From: a cf. Phormidesmis sp. LEGE 11477 | GTDB lineage: Bacteria > Cyanobacteriota > Cyanobacteriia > Phormidesmidales > Phormidesmidaceae | Reading direction: 5' to 3' | Assembly: GCF_015207105.1 (NCBI RefSeq) | Contig: NZ_JADEXO010000013.1 | Coordinates: 1-64,000 of the forward strand | DNA length: 64,000 bases | Shown here: positions 8,294 through 18,602 of the stretch, piece after piece | Position numbering within the stretch: the stretch's first letter is position 1 | How the letters are laid out: the number at the start of each line of letters is the position of its first letter | Notes under the pieces: model-generated | Seen by the model: only the letters and a program-made list of their open reading frames with translations | What the model was told of the DNA's origin: nothing | The model's database searches: none | Program-made: the position numbers and the translations under genes

Positions 8294-10597
8294 TTATCGG
8301 ATAGCGTTTCTCACACCGTCGACGGCCACTTCAGCATTCACTAGCCCCCGACCAAAGAAATACTCTTGGGCCGAAATAGTGCTGCCAGTTTGTTCTTGAA
8401 ACTGCCGATATTCTGCCATTTCGTCAGCGCCGATCTGTAGCTCGTTGTAGTCTGCAGAGCGGATCAACAGCTCGGTAATTTGGTCACGGGTAAGGACATC
8501 GTTATCATCCGCGTCCTTCATCAGCGCAACGATACCAGAAACAGCAGGCGCAGAAAAAGAAGTCCCCTGGACGCCGACGTATTTGCCTCTATCGTCTATA
8601 GCCGAATAGCTAGCTTCTAGATTGCCGCCGCTCAGCCCTTCCCAAAAGCCAGACACCCAGGCTCCCCCGGTGGTCAATATCCCTTCCACCAAAGAGTTAC
8701 TGACATCTCCGCCGGGTGCTACCACATCCAAACCCCGACCATAGCTGCTGTAATAGGAGCGACCACCGTAGATATTAGTAGATCCCACCGCAATCACATC
8801 CGGGCCACCTGCTGGGAACGAAGCCTGGTTAACATTGAGATTGCCCGCAGAAGCAACAATCACCAGATTGGGATCGGCTCGCATGATGTCGTTGAGCATG
8901 GTTTCAACTTCTTCAACTGGCGCAGCGCTGCTCAGGCTAAAGTTGATCACATCGACTCCTCTAGCCGCCGCATAGCCAGAGGCTTCAATCAGAGAGGTCG
9001 GCGTGATCTTACCATTTAGGCCAAAAACCCTGACCGGCAAAAACTGAGCATTGGGCGCTACGCCAACTAGGCCGATGTTGGTCTGGGGGCGAGCGGTAAT
9101 GACGCCTGCAGACCAGGTCCCATGAAACTCACCAGACGGTGTGCTTTGGAACACAAACCGCATGTGGTCAGCTCTTTGAGTAGGGGTAGATTCAGGAGCC
9201 TGATACTGGAGGTATTCGTCGAATTCAACATAGGTTGCTAGCAGCTCTTCGTCTGAAAGTGCAACAGAATTTTGGAATTCTTGCTTGTAGACGGCGACTT
9301 CCTCATTGCTAATGCGAGTGTCCGGGTCGCCGTACGCGCAGTTGTTGTCGTTAGCAACCTCGCAGGTAACCACATCGCTAGAGAAATCCCAGCCACTGAC
9401 TTCTCTGGGTAAAGGATTAGAAACCGTCGATGGCAGCCTATAGACGCTGTTAACTAGATCGGGGTGATCCCACTGCAGCAAGCTATCGACCACAGCAACG
9501 GTAACGCCCTCACCGCTATCACTTTTGAGCCAGGCTTCTAACGCATAGATATCTGTTCTATCTGCATTAGGCCGCATTGGAAAACTGTTGAGTAGCCACT
9601 GCCAAGGCAGCAAGGAGTTCGGAAAGGCAAAGGCTCTAGTCGATGAGTCATCGGCGTCTGCTGCGTCAGAAACTCGCTCAGGTGTCTCCGCCGCTTCGTC
9701 TGTTACCCCATCAGAAGTCTCCTCTAGCCCCTCGTTCAGTGTCTCTTCAAGCTTCTCCTCTGAAAGCTGTTCATCTAGGTCACTGTCTGAGCGATCTTCT
9801 GGAGTGTTCTCTTCACCTGTCTCAGGCGCACCGAAGTCCATCTCGCCAAAGTCTACATCTCTTTGATAGGCAACTGATTGAACAAAGTTGGGGGTAGCGG
9901 ACTGAACACCTGGTACGCTATCTAGCTGGTTGGCAGTTTCTAGAACGGCGGTGCCAGTTGCATCGGTGGCTCTCATGAGGAACCGGCCGGGGCTAAACTG
10001 TAGCGGACGAACCATTTCCATGCCGTATTCGCTGACCATTGCCTCGGCCTCGGCTTGAGTCGTTTCGGGGGCGAAACTGACAACAACTTCAGGGGTGATC
10101 ACAATGGACTCATTGCTGCCTTGGCGAGTGACCACAGGTAGGGTCGCTGCTACGTAGGGCTGATCTAGCTGTCGCGTAATATTGTTTGTCAGGCTGCGAG
10201 TGCCGCCTTCTGGCAAAGTGATTAGCGCATAGCTATTACCCAGCGGGCTAATGTCTATGTCTACGGCTGGCTGTGAGATATCTCTAGTATCGGCTAGAGC
10301 GGCCTCAACGTCTTGACGCAGCTGCAAGTAGGCAGGCCTAAGGCCATCAATGCCGCCTCTGGTGGCTGATTCTTCGGTGAACTGGACAGCAATTTGATCG
10401 GTGCGCTCGTCTAGCAAGATACGTTCGTCAAAGAAGGTGTAGTAGAGTCCTTCTGGTTGATCGCTTTCGGCTGTCATCTCTTGCACGTTAGATTGAGCAT
10501 TGGCAGCTAGATTTATTTTTAGCGCCGCCGATAGGTTAGTCGCTCCCCAAAAGCCGCCGGTCATAAACAAGACAAAGGGTAATAGTCGCTTTAGCAT
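8294..10597 (-). CDS. Secreted S8 (subtilisin-like) serine protease
   Basis: About 767 residues from the ATG at 10597. This start is chosen because it opens a good signal peptide (MLKRLLPFVLFMTGGFWGA...AANAQS) and follows a GAGGA box. A 39-codon upstream extension lacks these features. A prodomain-like region with a negatively charged linker precedes the catalytic domain. The triad is visible: Asp in VAVVDSLLQWDHPDL near residue 370, His in GEFHGTWSAG near 490 and Ser in GTSFSAPAVSG near 680. The oxyanion Asn is in VIVASAGN. The C-terminus ends FGRGLVNAEVAVDG, as in many subtilases. It is predicted to be an active extracellular or periplasmic endopeptidase. It stands alone, upstream of RTX genes on the same strand but 660 bp from them. 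Confidence 0.92.
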   Translation of the reverse strand: MLKRLLPFVLFMTGGFWGATNLSAALKINLAANAQSNVQEMTAESDQPEGLYYTFFDERILLDERTDQIAVQFTEESATRGGIDGLRPAYLQLRQDVEAALADTRDISQPAVDIDISPLGNSYALITLPEGGTRSLTNNITRQLDQPYVAATLPVVTRQGSNESIVITPEVVVSFAPETTQAEAEAMVSEYGMEMVRPLQFSPGRFLMRATDATGTAVLETANQLDSVPGVQSATPNFVQSVAYQRDVDFGEMDFGAPETGEENTPEDRSDSDLDEQLSEEKLEETLNEGLEETSDGVTDEAAETPERVSDAADADDSSTRAFAFPNSLLPWQWLLNSFPMRPNADRTDIYALEAWLKSDSGEGVTVAVVDSLLQWDHPDLVNSVYRLPSTVSNPLPREVSGWDFSSDVVTCEVANDNNCAYGDPDTRISNEEVAVYKQEFQNSVALSDEELLATYVEFDEYLQYQAPESTPTQRADHMRFVFQSTPSGEFHGTWSAGVITARPQTNIGLVGVAPNAQFLPVRVFGLNGKITPTSLIEASGYAAARGVDVINFSLSSAAPVEEVETMLNDIMRADPNLVIVASAGNLNVNQASFPAGGPDVIAVGSTNIYGGRSYYSSYGRGLDVVAPGGDVSNSLVEGILTTGGAWVSGFWEGLSGGNLEASYSAIDDRGKYVGVQGTSFSAPAVSGIVALMKDADDNDVLTRDQITELLIRSADYNELQIGADEMAEYRQFQEQTGSTISAQEYFFGRGLVNAEVAVDGVRNAIR

Positions 10598-10796
10598 TGA
10601 GCAAAGGTTCCTCACGTGTTCATATCTACAGCATTCACCACTTTGCTTTATGTATTTTCCAGAGGTAAACCCCTTGTGGTCAAAGGCAAAGTGGCCAACT
10701 AACGCCGGTAGCATCCTTGAATATGCATCCGCCCGCTAGTTATACCTTTTTCTATGTAGCCCACCCTATTCAGGCAATCGGATTAAAACGTAGCAT

Positions 10797-10842
10797 AAAA
10801 AAAGCCCAAGACTTGTCAACCGCCACGGTCTAAGTCTTGGGC
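10797..10842 (-). terminator. Rho-independent terminator (leftward)
   Basis: A perfect 11-bp stem, GCCCAAGACTT at 10804-10814 and AAGTCTTGGGC at 10832-10842, is followed in the leftward direction by seven U residues (A-run 10797-10803). It would end transcription coming from the FG-GAP/RTX gene at 11258-13270, about 415 bp beyond its stop. Confidence 0.8.
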
Positions 10843-11257
10843 CAAAGAAACTCGTTGTTCAATCTCTTTATGATCAGAGCCTACGATCTTCTAATGCATC
10901 AGGTAGCGATAACGGCTAACTTGGTTGGAGATGAACAGTGGTTAGCTGTAGAAGTACACTGATGTGTCGAATATCAGTATCCAAACTGACATAATGTTTC
11001 TGGTTGAAGGTTAAGAGATTAGTAAGGTGTCATTAAAATGCGTGTGATCTCTTTAGAATCAATGATATTGGCTGAAATAATAGAGAAGTTGTGAGAATGT
11101 TCTAAAACTTTCTGAAGCTGTCTAAAGCTATAGAGAAAAGCTATAGAGAAGCGTTTTTTGCTCGCGTGTGTAAATAATTCAACTCCCGATTGCTGACCTG
11201 CTGAATCCTCGAAGGGCGTAGCAATGCTAGCGCCCCTAAGAATTGTTTGTTTTTCAA
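10843..11257. other. Non-coding gap downstream of the FG-GAP/RTX gene
   Basis: About 415 bp between the RTX stop and the terminator stem, AT-rich in its right half, with a repeated CTATAGAGAA element near 11130-11150. No open frame with a ribosome-binding site or known family was seen. It would be a long 3' untranslated region if the terminator at 10797-10842 is the operative one. It could also hide a small RNA, but I see no specific support. Confidence 0.4.
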
Positions 11258-13270
11258 TTAGACCAGCACAAATTGACTGCTGTTCAAGCTAGCTGTGTCT
11301 ACATCAGTCAGGGTAGCTAGTACCTCATTTGTATCGGTGAAGATGATGTCGTTACCGACAAAGGAAAGCTCTCCGATACCCAGTCCACTCGCCAGGCCAA
11401 TCAAGTCTTGGTTACTGAAGTCGGTGATGGTGTCGCTGCCGGTGCCGACCGCCAAGACAAAGGTATCTTTGCCGGTATCACCTGTCAGGATGTCATTGCC
11501 ATTCCCGCCGATTAGCGTATCTTTGCCAATCCCACCATTGAGACTGTCATTGCCATTCCCGCCGAAGAGCGTGTCTTTGCCGTTGTCGCCGTAAAGCTTA
11601 TCATCACCATTACCGCCATAGAGCGTATCAAAGCCCTGCTCACCGAAGAGAGAATCGTTGTCATCGCCGCCGATGAGGATGTCTCGATCGTCTCCGCCGA
11701 AGAGAAAGTCGTTGCCCGCATCTCCATCGAGGAAGTCGTTGCTGTCTCTGCCATAGAGGAAATCATTTCCCTCGCCGCCGATGAGCGTGTCTTTACCCTT
11801 GGTACCGATAAAAGTTTCACCCATAGCAACGCCAAATATCACGTAGCTCTCGCCCGAACGTTCACCGATAGGTGCGGCATCGGGTGCGCCGATAATTAGA
11901 TCATCGACCCCATCGCCGTTAACATCACCCGCCCCGCTCACCGAACGCCCAAACCCATCATCGACACCAATGCCATTGATGACGAAGCCGTTGTCGCCAT
12001 CTAGGCTAGAAAGATCGAGCGCAGCCCCAAAGCCTGCATCGCTGCCAAATAGCACGTAGCTCTGGCCTGAAGATTGGTTTCTAGGACGGTTGTAATATGC
12101 GCCAATGATCAAATCATCAAATCCATCGTCGTTGACATCGCCCGCACTGCTCACCGAACGACCAAACCCATCATCGACACCAATGCCATTGATGACGAAG
12201 CCGTTACTGCCATCTAGGCTAGAAAGATCGAGCGTGGCCCCAAAGCCTGCATCACTGCCAAATACTACATAGCTCTGACCTGAATTTTCACCATTCGGAT
12301 CGGCAGCAGGCGCGCCGATAATCAGATCGTCGAAGCCGTCGCCGTTGATATCACCCGCATCACTTACTGAATAACCAGAAAGGTCATGCTCGTCAGCGCC
12401 AGTGATAGCGAAGCCATTACTGCCATCTAAGCTAGAAAGCTCCACCGCAGCCTCAAAATCCACATCGCTGCCAAACACCACATAGCTCTGACCTGAATTT
12501 TCACCATTCGGATCAACAGCAGGCGCACCAATAATCAGGTCATCGAAGCCATCGTTATTGATATCCCCCGCACCGCTGACTGCATAGCCGGATTCGTCAT
12601 AGGCATTAATGCCTTTAAGCACAAAGCCGTTACTGCCATCTAGGATAGAAAGCTCGACCGCAGCCTCAAAGCCTGCATCGCTGCCGAACACCACATAGCT
12701 CTCGCCTGAGTAGTCGCCATTCGGGTCAGCGTAGGATGCGCCGACAATCAGATCGTCAAAGCCATCGCCATTGATATCGCTCGCACCGCTGACTGTATAG
12801 CCGGATCTATCAAATTCAGCAACCCCCTTGATAACAAAGCCGTTGCTGCCATCTAGGCTGTATAGATCGAGCGTAGCCTCAAAATCAGCCTCACTGCCAA
12901 ACACCACATAGCTCTCACCTGAATGACGGCCATTTGGGCTAGTAAAGGGTGCGCCGAGAATTAAGTCGTCGAAGCCATCACCATTAACGTCACCCGCGCT
13001 GCTTACTGAATAACCAGAGCGATTGACGACGAAGCCATTGCTGCCATCTAGGCTAGATAGATCGCGCACAGCGCCAGAGTCTGTATCGCTGCCGAACACC
13101 ACGTAGCTGTTAACTGAAGCACCGACAATTAGATCGTCGAGGCCATCACCGTTAATATCGCCTGCACCGCTTACTGAGCGACCGGAAAATTCAAATGAAT
13201 TAGCGCCATTGAGTACGAAGCCGTTATCACCGTCGAGTGAGTCTAAGTCAAACTGTGCTGAGAAAGCCAT
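11258..13270 (-). CDS. FG-GAP (integrin-alpha-like) repeat protein with RTX calcium-binding repeats
   Basis: 670-residue predicted secreted protein. Seven FG-GAP beta-propeller repeats fill residues 8-480. Each opens with a LDGSNGFV-type blade start and carries the Ca-binding loop GDINGDGxDDLI/VGA. About eight RTX nonapeptides (GGxGNDxLxG type) follow at 490-600, and the C-terminus ends in a beta-rich SLNSSQFVLV tail. There is no Sec signal, which fits type I secretion through an ABC-HlyD-TolC system that reads the C-terminus. Seven blades match a closed integrin-like propeller, so an adhesive or matrix role is likely; the ligand is unknown. Repeats 3-7 are nearly identical at DNA level, evidence of recent internal expansion. 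A second RTX protein lies upstream on the same strand, 161 bp away. Confidence 0.88.
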   Translation of the reverse strand: MAFSAQFDLDSLDGDNGFVLNGANSFEFSGRSVSGAGDINGDGLDDLIVGASVNSYVVFGSDTDSGAVRDLSSLDGSNGFVVNRSGYSVSSAGDVNGDGFDDLILGAPFTSPNGRHSGESYVVFGSEADFEATLDLYSLDGSNGFVIKGVAEFDRSGYTVSGASDINGDGFDDLIVGASYADPNGDYSGESYVVFGSDAGFEAAVELSILDGSNGFVLKGINAYDESGYAVSGAGDINNDGFDDLIIGAPAVDPNGENSGQSYVVFGSDVDFEAAVELSSLDGSNGFAITGADEHDLSGYSVSDAGDINGDGFDDLIIGAPAADPNGENSGQSYVVFGSDAGFGATLDLSSLDGSNGFVINGIGVDDGFGRSVSSAGDVNDDGFDDLIIGAYYNRPRNQSSGQSYVLFGSDAGFGAALDLSSLDGDNGFVINGIGVDDGFGRSVSGAGDVNGDGVDDLIIGAPDAAPIGERSGESYVIFGVAMGETFIGTKGKDTLIGGEGNDFLYGRDSNDFLDGDAGNDFLFGGDDRDILIGGDDNDSLFGEQGFDTLYGGNGDDKLYGDNGKDTLFGGNGNDSLNGGIGKDTLIGGNGNDILTGDTGKDTFVLAVGTGSDTITDFSNQDLIGLASGLGIGELSFVGNDIIFTDTNEVLATLTDVDTASLNSSQFVLV

Positions 13271-13431
13271 GCTGTCATCCTGTTTGTTGTCTTGTTTAGT
13301 GACAACTACAGCGGTTTATCGGCGTAGGCTGTTCTGGCTACTCTAGTTGTCTGCCACTGTGTACCCCGCAATGCCGCCTTAGTATCACCAGAGGGGCCAG
13401 GTATCAAAAAGATGTCAGCTAGACTACAGAA

Positions 13432-16400
13432 CTAAACGGGAGTGAATACTGACTCGGTAAAGACGTCAACAGTTACATTTTGAATATCTAGGGTCGCATC
13501 GGCAGCAGTGATCAACACACCGCTGCCACTAGCGCTGCCATTAGGGCTAATAGAGAGCTGGCCGAAGGTCAGACCGCCTGACAAACCAATCCTGTCTTCA
13601 CCAGCGGCAAAGTCTACAATTCGATCTACCCCTGCGCCCGCTTCGAGCACAAAGATATCGCTGCCTCTACCGCCTATGAGCGTATCTTCGCCTTCACCGC
13701 CAAAGAGCAGATCGTCCCCGACACCGCCACGCAGCCTATCTTTACCCGCTCCGCCGAAGAGCCGATCGTCATCACCTCTACCGATCAGCTCGTCGTTGCC
13801 GCTGCCGCCAAAGAGCATGTCGTTGCCTGAACTGCCAGCAATTCTATCTCTGCCCGCTTCGCCGTAGAGTTTGTCATCGCCCGCACCACCCAGGAGCTTG
13901 TCATTGCCATCGCCGCCAAAGATAGTGTCATTGCCATCGTTGCCGCTGTATAGGCCAAAGTCTCCTCGGAGCTGATCGTGCCCACCTAAGCCTCTGATGA
14001 CATCGTCTCCTTCTCGCCCTTGAATGAAGTCATTACCTTCAGTGCCGACCAAGACGTCATCGCCGTTGGTGGGCACATTCGAGGGCGAGAGCATTAGTTT
14101 TGCTAAGAGCGGTTCGTGATCGCTAGCGACTATAGTATCGGGGAATAGAAGACGGCTGTCGTCACGAGTGAAGTCGTTGTTGACGTGGACTATCTCAAAC
14201 TCTGCGCCGGATAGCAGACTATCTGAAACGTAGAGATGATCTAGAACCTGGCTGTTGCCATTGAAGATAAAGCTGTAGGCGTCATCATCTGCGATCGCCT
14301 GCTCTACCAGATTAGTCAATACCCTCTCATCGCCTGTTCCTGGCAAGATCTCAGCGAGATCGTCAGTAAATTCAAACGTATTCAAGTCACCTAGAACCAC
14401 TACATTGGCATCAGGATCGGTTGCCAAGACACTATCTACAAAGCTGTTGATCTCTCCGGCCTGCGCTTCTCTTTCTGCTTCACCCGCTTGGACAAACGGT
14501 TGAATGCCGCCAAAGACTGGCGTAGAGCCAAAGCGAGAAGAGAAGTGATTGTTGACGATGGTGATGGTGCTGCCATTGAACAAGAATTCTCCAACTAGCG
14601 GATCGCGGCTGCCTGCAAAGGCGTCTAAACCGTCTAGCAGCGATAGCGATTCGAGAGAAACGCGGTTTGGATCGTACAAGAAGGCGTTGCGGATATTGCC
14701 GCCGGGCGCACCGCCGAAGGTATTAGGCGCTGGGGCGATGTCGGCAAAGGCATAGGTCGGCCCGCCTGCTAGGGCGATCGCATCTACCAGCTTCTGCAAA
14801 GTCTCAGTCGCGTCTGTCTCGGTATTGTCAGCGCCGCCTGCTGTGCCATTGTTGTCCTGAATTTCTTGCAGGCCAATCACGTCAGGAGAGCCTAAATTAG
14901 TCACGATCTGCTCAGCTAACAGATCGCGCTGCTGATCGTCATCTGCTGTTGCATCTAGATTCAAAATGTTGTAGCTCGCGACCGTCAGCTCACTCTCGCT
15001 ACCGCTAAGCGCCGTGACCTCCTGCTCTAGTCCGCTTGGCGTGATGTTAAAAGCCTCGGTCACGTTTACTTCAAAGTTGCCAAAGCTGTAGCCCAACACA
15101 CCCGTGACATTGCCTAGCTGGTCGCCAACAGTCAGTCCTGGCGTCGCAAAGTCATCTGGTAACAAAGTTGGGTTGAACTGAATCTGCACTCGCTCAGGGT
15201 TTTGATCACCTGTGTTATCAGGGCCAGAGGCCAGGTTAATGCCACCTCGAGCGTTCAAGCTGCCTTCAGGCGATGCAGTCGCTCCTTGGTTCGGCAGGGT
15301 AAAGGCTTCTGCGGAAAAGGCATTGAATACCCGAGTTGGTGAAACTGCTACTGCATCTTCAACGGTGACGCGCATACCTTCTAAGCTTTCGTAAAAATCG
15401 ATTGCATCTTCTTCAGGATCGAATTCACCCGCATTTTCTTGAAGGTTCACAGGCAGCTCATCATCGCTGATTACTACTTCAGCAGGGGCAACCCGTCCGC
15501 TTTGACCGATTACCGTCGTCGCTGGAATCGCGTTACCAGAAGAGAGAATTTCAGCTTCAGAAAGAACAAGCTGCGTGATTGACAGATTTCCTGTACTTGC
15601 TCCGTCAGGAATAAATTCAGAGACGACACCGGTAAGCTCAACCTCTTCGCCCGTTTTTACTGTAGGCGTATCGTCTGTAAACACAAACAAGCCGTCGGAT
15701 GTCGCATCGTCACCATCACCGATCGCATCTTGAACATAAAAACCGTTGAAGTCAACAGCGGTGACAATCCCCTGGGTTGTGACTGATTCTCCAGCAAAGG
15801 CAGAAACGTGCCCTGCGCCCTGAATCTCGTATATTGCTGCAACGTTAGGGTCGTCTATTGGCTCAGCGTCTCCAGGAGAGCCGACTGCGGGTACGTTAGC
15901 GTCGTCACCACCTAGGGTTTTGGTTGCGATCGCGTCCCCCTCACCCACCGTACTAAAGGTTTCACTTTCCACATTATAGGAAGCTGCATCATTATCTTCA
16001 GTATCAGGATAGGCTTCACTATCTACAATCGACTCAGCGCTAGGTTCACCGACAAATAGATTGATCGCATCACCACCAGCGCTCAGCCCAGCTCCATCGC
16101 TAAAGCCGATTTGTACATTGCTCAGATCAAGCACTTCGCCCCAGACAGACTCGAAAGTAATCGCGGATTCGTCCTCACCAATCACGACTACAACAGACTC
16201 ACCCGGTTCAATCCGGCTGATGCCCTGAATCAGGTCAGCAGCGGTCGGATCGGCAGACTCATCATCATAGAACAAATCTGGATCAGTCCTAGAAATCCAA
16301 GCCTCTGGGCCAGCGTTGGTAATCTCAAACCAGTCTTCTGTGACATCCGGTCCACTTTGACCCGGCCAGATTTCAGTGATTTGTAGATCAAAGTTGTTGA

Positions 16401-17163
16401 CAGGCCCACCAGTACTATCAGCATTCGCCGCGCCAGGCGTATCGCTAGCATCGTCTAAACCAAACGCACCCATCTGAAAATCGCCTGACCCGTCAGGGCT
16501 ACGAAAAAGATAGGCCGGAACAAAATTACCGTCTGGCCCCACCTGCGTATTGCTATAGACCTGCTCGCCGCCTTCGTCACCAACTAGTGCAACAGAATCT
16601 ACAACGCTGTTCCAAGGAGAGATATCTAGCGTACCGTTATCATTTGTATCTAAATCGTCACCCAGGCTACCGCTAAAGTCACTTACCAACAGATGCGTAA
16701 CATTGTCGCTATTTTCAAAGTTCAAATCAATGGTCAAGTCAGCAGTGCCCAGCGTAAAGGTATCTTCTGCGGCAACAAAGAAACCTGTGCCGCTTAGGGT
16801 CTGATCGGTGAGGTCAACGACTGCTTCAACCACGCCGCTGCCACCATCACCATCGCCAATCACCAGGTAAGTCAGTCCGTCTAGCGGCGTACCAGGCACA
16901 CCAAATAGCTCAAAGTACTCGTCAGTATCGGCTGAAGGCTGGTTAGTGCGAATCTCGTTGATCTTGATATCGGGACTACTCTCAGTTGAGAATTCGTAGA
17001 TTGTAGTGGTGCCGCTGATCTCATTGCTAGTAGTGTCGATAGCGAGCGGTTGGGTGAATACCTGCCCTGTAGGAATTTTGACTTCGCCTAAAAGCTCGAA
17101 TGAATCAACTGAGCGACGATCTAGCTGGGCACTATTTTGGGGAGGCATTTTAAAATTTTCCAT
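13432..17163 (-). CDS. Extracellular endonuclease/phosphodiesterase with lamin-tail and RTX domains
   Basis: 1243 residues. Two lamin-tail-like beta domains are visible ([20 protein letters not shown] near 70; [10 protein letters not shown] near 260). An OB-like domain follows ([19 protein letters not shown] near 470). The endonuclease/exonuclease/phosphatase domain spans about 725-1025. Its catalytic signatures are [14 protein letters not shown] (metal-binding Glu), [17 protein letters not shown] and ASDHEPLL (Asp-His pair). RTX repeats fill about 1035-1175. This is the ExeM/NucH-like architecture of secreted nucleases that degrade extracellular DNA for phosphate or biofilm release. No Sec signal is seen and the C-terminal RTX tail suggests type I secretion. 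All catalytic motifs are present, so activity is expected. Confidence 0.88.
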   Translation of the reverse strand: MENFKMPPQNSAQLDRRSVDSFELLGEVKIPTGQVFTQPLAIDTTSNEISGTTTIYEFSTESSPDIKINEIRTNQPSADTDEYFELFGVPGTPLDGLTYLVIGDGDGGSGVVEAVVDLTDQTLSGTGFFVAAEDTFTLGTADLTIDLNFENSDNVTHLLVSDFSGSLGDDLDTNDNGTLDISPWNSVVDSVALVGDEGGEQVYSNTQVGPDGNFVPAYLFRSPDGSGDFQMGAFGLDDASDTPGAANADSTGGPVNNFDLQITEIWPGQSGPDVTEDWFEITNAGPEAWISRTDPDLFYDDESADPTAADLIQGISRIEPGESVVVVIGEDESAITFESVWGEVLDLSNVQIGFSDGAGLSAGGDAINLFVGEPSAESIVDSEAYPDTEDNDAASYNVESETFSTVGEGDAIATKTLGGDDANVPAVGSPGDAEPIDDPNVAAIYEIQGAGHVSAFAGESVTTQGIVTAVDFNGFYVQDAIGDGDDATSDGLFVFTDDTPTVKTGEEVELTGVVSEFIPDGASTGNLSITQLVLSEAEILSSGNAIPATTVIGQSGRVAPAEVVISDDELPVNLQENAGEFDPEEDAIDFYESLEGMRVTVEDAVAVSPTRVFNAFSAEAFTLPNQGATASPEGSLNARGGINLASGPDNTGDQNPERVQIQFNPTLLPDDFATPGLTVGDQLGNVTGVLGYSFGNFEVNVTEAFNITPSGLEQEVTALSGSESELTVASYNILNLDATADDDQQRDLLAEQIVTNLGSPDVIGLQEIQDNNGTAGGADNTETDATETLQKLVDAIALAGGPTYAFADIAPAPNTFGGAPGGNIRNAFLYDPNRVSLESLSLLDGLDAFAGSRDPLVGEFLFNGSTITIVNNHFSSRFGSTPVFGGIQPFVQAGEAEREAQAGEINSFVDSVLATDPDANVVVLGDLNTFEFTDDLAEILPGTGDERVLTNLVEQAIADDDAYSFIFNGNSQVLDHLYVSDSLLSGAEFEIVHVNNDFTRDDSRLLFPDTIVASDHEPLLAKLMLSPSNVPTNGDDVLVGTEGNDFIQGREGDDVIRGLGGHDQLRGDFGLYSGNDGNDTIFGGDGNDKLLGGAGDDKLYGEAGRDRIAGSSGNDMLFGGSGNDELIGRGDDDRLFGGAGKDRLRGGVGDDLLFGGEGEDTLIGGRGSDIFVLEAGAGVDRIVDFAAGEDRIGLSGGLTFGQLSISPNGSASGSGVLITAADATLDIQNVTVDVFTESVFTPV

Positions 17164-17305
17164 GGGATAGGGTGGTCCCTCAACACTCGCTACAGGACAC
17201 GCTTAAGACTATTACATGGTTTAAGTAAGCAACTGAGCCGTGTTAGCCACTATGTCTCGTTTCTTAACAAGAACATCAGAAAAGACAGGGTTTTTCTCAA
17301 ATCTT

Positions 17306-17325
17306 GAACAGATTTTAACCTGTTC
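17306..17325. promoter_or_regulatory. GAACAG/CTGTTC dyad upstream of the hydroxylase-like gene
   Basis: A 6-bp inverted repeat, GAACAG at 17306-17311 and CTGTTC at 17320-17325 with an 8-nt AT-rich spacer, lies in the 229-bp gap between the divergent nuclease and hydroxylase-like genes. A further GAACAG occurs at about 17378. It may be an operator for either gene. The evidence is only the symmetry and location. Confidence 0.25.
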
Positions 17326-17392
17326 TTATTGTTGATTTAGGCTTGGCTCAATACTCGTGCGATATTCCTTCGATTAGAACAGATGGCAAAGG

Positions 17393-17989
17393 ATGTTTGT
17401 CTTGCTATTCCTTTTGATCACAGCTACAAAGGCAATGCTCACAATTGCCTTGTTTCTCTTAGTGGGCGATGCGGCTTCTACCTTCATCTATCATGTGCCA
17501 GAGCACGCCCTAGGCCGACTTCACTGCCGGGTTCATCACGAGTCAAAGCAAAACTTTCAGCACTATGCGGTGCTCTCTAGTCGGCCTTTGGTGATGCTAG
17601 ATGGTTTTCTCAGTGCAGTGCCTGATCTTGTCTGCGCGATCACACTCTACCCCTTCTCCCAAATCGGCACCATCCTGGGCCTGCTCCTAGGAGGATTTCA
17701 CGTAATCTGGCGGCACACGACAAAGATAGGTTGGTTAATGCCGACAATATATTCGATAGGATATGTTCGCGGAACCAGCTTATTTTTTCTTCTCTTCGTA
17801 TGTCTAAATGCCTACTACATAAGCGGTTGGACTATTGTGTTACCATCTCAGGCCGGATACATTATTACGCCGTATCCCGGACAAGGGTTTAAACATGTGA
17901 GTCTTGCACATCTCTACATAGCCTGTGCTTTCTTCCAAGAAGGTATACAAATCACTCTCAACATCGTGAAACTCACTCAATATTCTTGA
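17393..17989 (+). CDS. Fatty-acid hydroxylase/sterol-desaturase-like membrane protein with abnormal C-terminus
   Basis: 198 residues. The first 120 match short cyanobacterial members of the di-iron fatty-acid hydroxylase superfamily: TFIYHVPEHALGRLHCRVHH gives one His cluster, NFQHYAVL and LDGFLSAVPDL follow, and FHVIWRHT gives another His. From memory the family should then continue to a final TPExHWxHH box that completes the metal site. Instead, from about 17757 the sequence becomes an AT-rich two-helix membrane segment with no His box. The gene therefore looks truncated and fused to foreign sequence. The end overlaps the convergent gene at 17973 by 17 nt. Starts at 17393 or 17435 are both possible, as no clear ribosome-binding site decides. 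It may be a non-functional remnant. Confidence 0.6.
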   Translation: MFVLLFLLITATKAMLTIALFLLVGDAASTFIYHVPEHALGRLHCRVHHESKQNFQHYAVLSSRPLVMLDGFLSAVPDLVCAITLYPFSQIGTILGLLLGGFHVIWRHTTKIGWLMPTIYSIGYVRGTSLFFLLFVCLNAYYISGWTIVLPSQAGYIITPYPGQGFKHVSLAHLYIACAFFQEGIQITLNIVKLTQYS

Positions 17990-18602
17990 GAAACAAATTA
18001 ACTGTTCCAGAAATAACACGTGCATCTTCGTAGGATAGGCCAGATAGCCTACCGAATTCTGTAGTCGAGTATTTCCTCCCGTAGCAAATTTCCACAGTAT
18101 GGACATCATATTGATGCGATCCGTAAGAAGCTGATGAACTCGTTTTACTGTTAGTCCTGGGCATTACCTTCGTAATATGTCTCACCTGTCTGCAGCGTCT
18201 GTGATCGACTATTCTGTTATTTTTGAGCTCTGACCAACACACTGTAAGAGTTGCCGCATTAATTTCTAGTGATTCTCTTGTCCTTCGGAGTATAAGACCG
18301 CGAGTACTACCAAAAACACCAGAAATTCCCAGAGCGCCTAAGTAAGAGAAAATAGCACCTAGAGCAAAGTACGTAATACAGCGAAGTAGAATAGGTAGAT
18401 CGTCTATGGCTGAATCGACAGGAAATTCTCCAATTACTATAAATATAGGTGCTATCAGAAATGATAATCCCCCCAAGAAGAAAAACAGAAGAGGAAACAA
18501 AACTATGACACTTAAAAATAGATAACCAATGCACGATAGAAAAGGGATAGTAAGATTAATCCTTAACCTTCCTCTTTCTTCGCGAAAAGAAATGTTAGTC
18601 AT
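17973..18602 (-). CDS. Membrane protein of unknown function
   Basis: 209 residues not recognised as a named family. Two or three N-terminal membrane segments are visible (LTIPFLSCIGYLFLSVIVLF; FFLGGLSFLIAPIFIVIGEF; YFALGAIFSYLGALGISGVF). A soluble C-terminal half of about 110 residues follows, with a beta-rich start (ILRRTRESLEINAATLTVCW) and a helix at the end (SYEDARVISGTVNLFLKNI). The layout recalls proteins with a PH-like domain after a membrane hairpin, but this is only a shape comparison. Base composition is AT-rich compared with flanking genes, as is the altered 3' end of the convergent neighbour, so the patch may have been acquired. Confidence 0.55.
   Translation of the reverse strand: MTNISFREERGRLRINLTIPFLSCIGYLFLSVIVLFPLLFFFLGGLSFLIAPIFIVIGEFPVDSAIDDLPILLRCITYFALGAIFSYLGALGISGVFGSTRGLILRRTRESLEINAATLTVCWSELKNNRIVDHRRCRQVRHITKVMPRTNSKTSSSASYGSHQYDVHTVEICYGRKYSTTEFGRLSGLSYEDARVISGTVNLFLKNIE

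Noticed and set aside
10598-10714. N-terminal extension of the S8 protease to 10714
   Set aside because: The added 39 residues precede a clear signal peptide and are not compatible with export; the ATG at 10597 has its own ribosome-binding site.
11295-11835. Ser/Pro- and Met/Ser-rich frames over the RTX repeats
   Set aside because: They are shadows of the repetitive calcium-binding coding sequence; the same artefact appears over 13508-13867 and 63664-63870.
17840-18109. 89-codon minus-strand frame within the AT-rich patch
   Set aside because: It overlaps the better-supported membrane-protein gene at 17973-18602 in another frame, and has no clear ribosome-binding site or motif.
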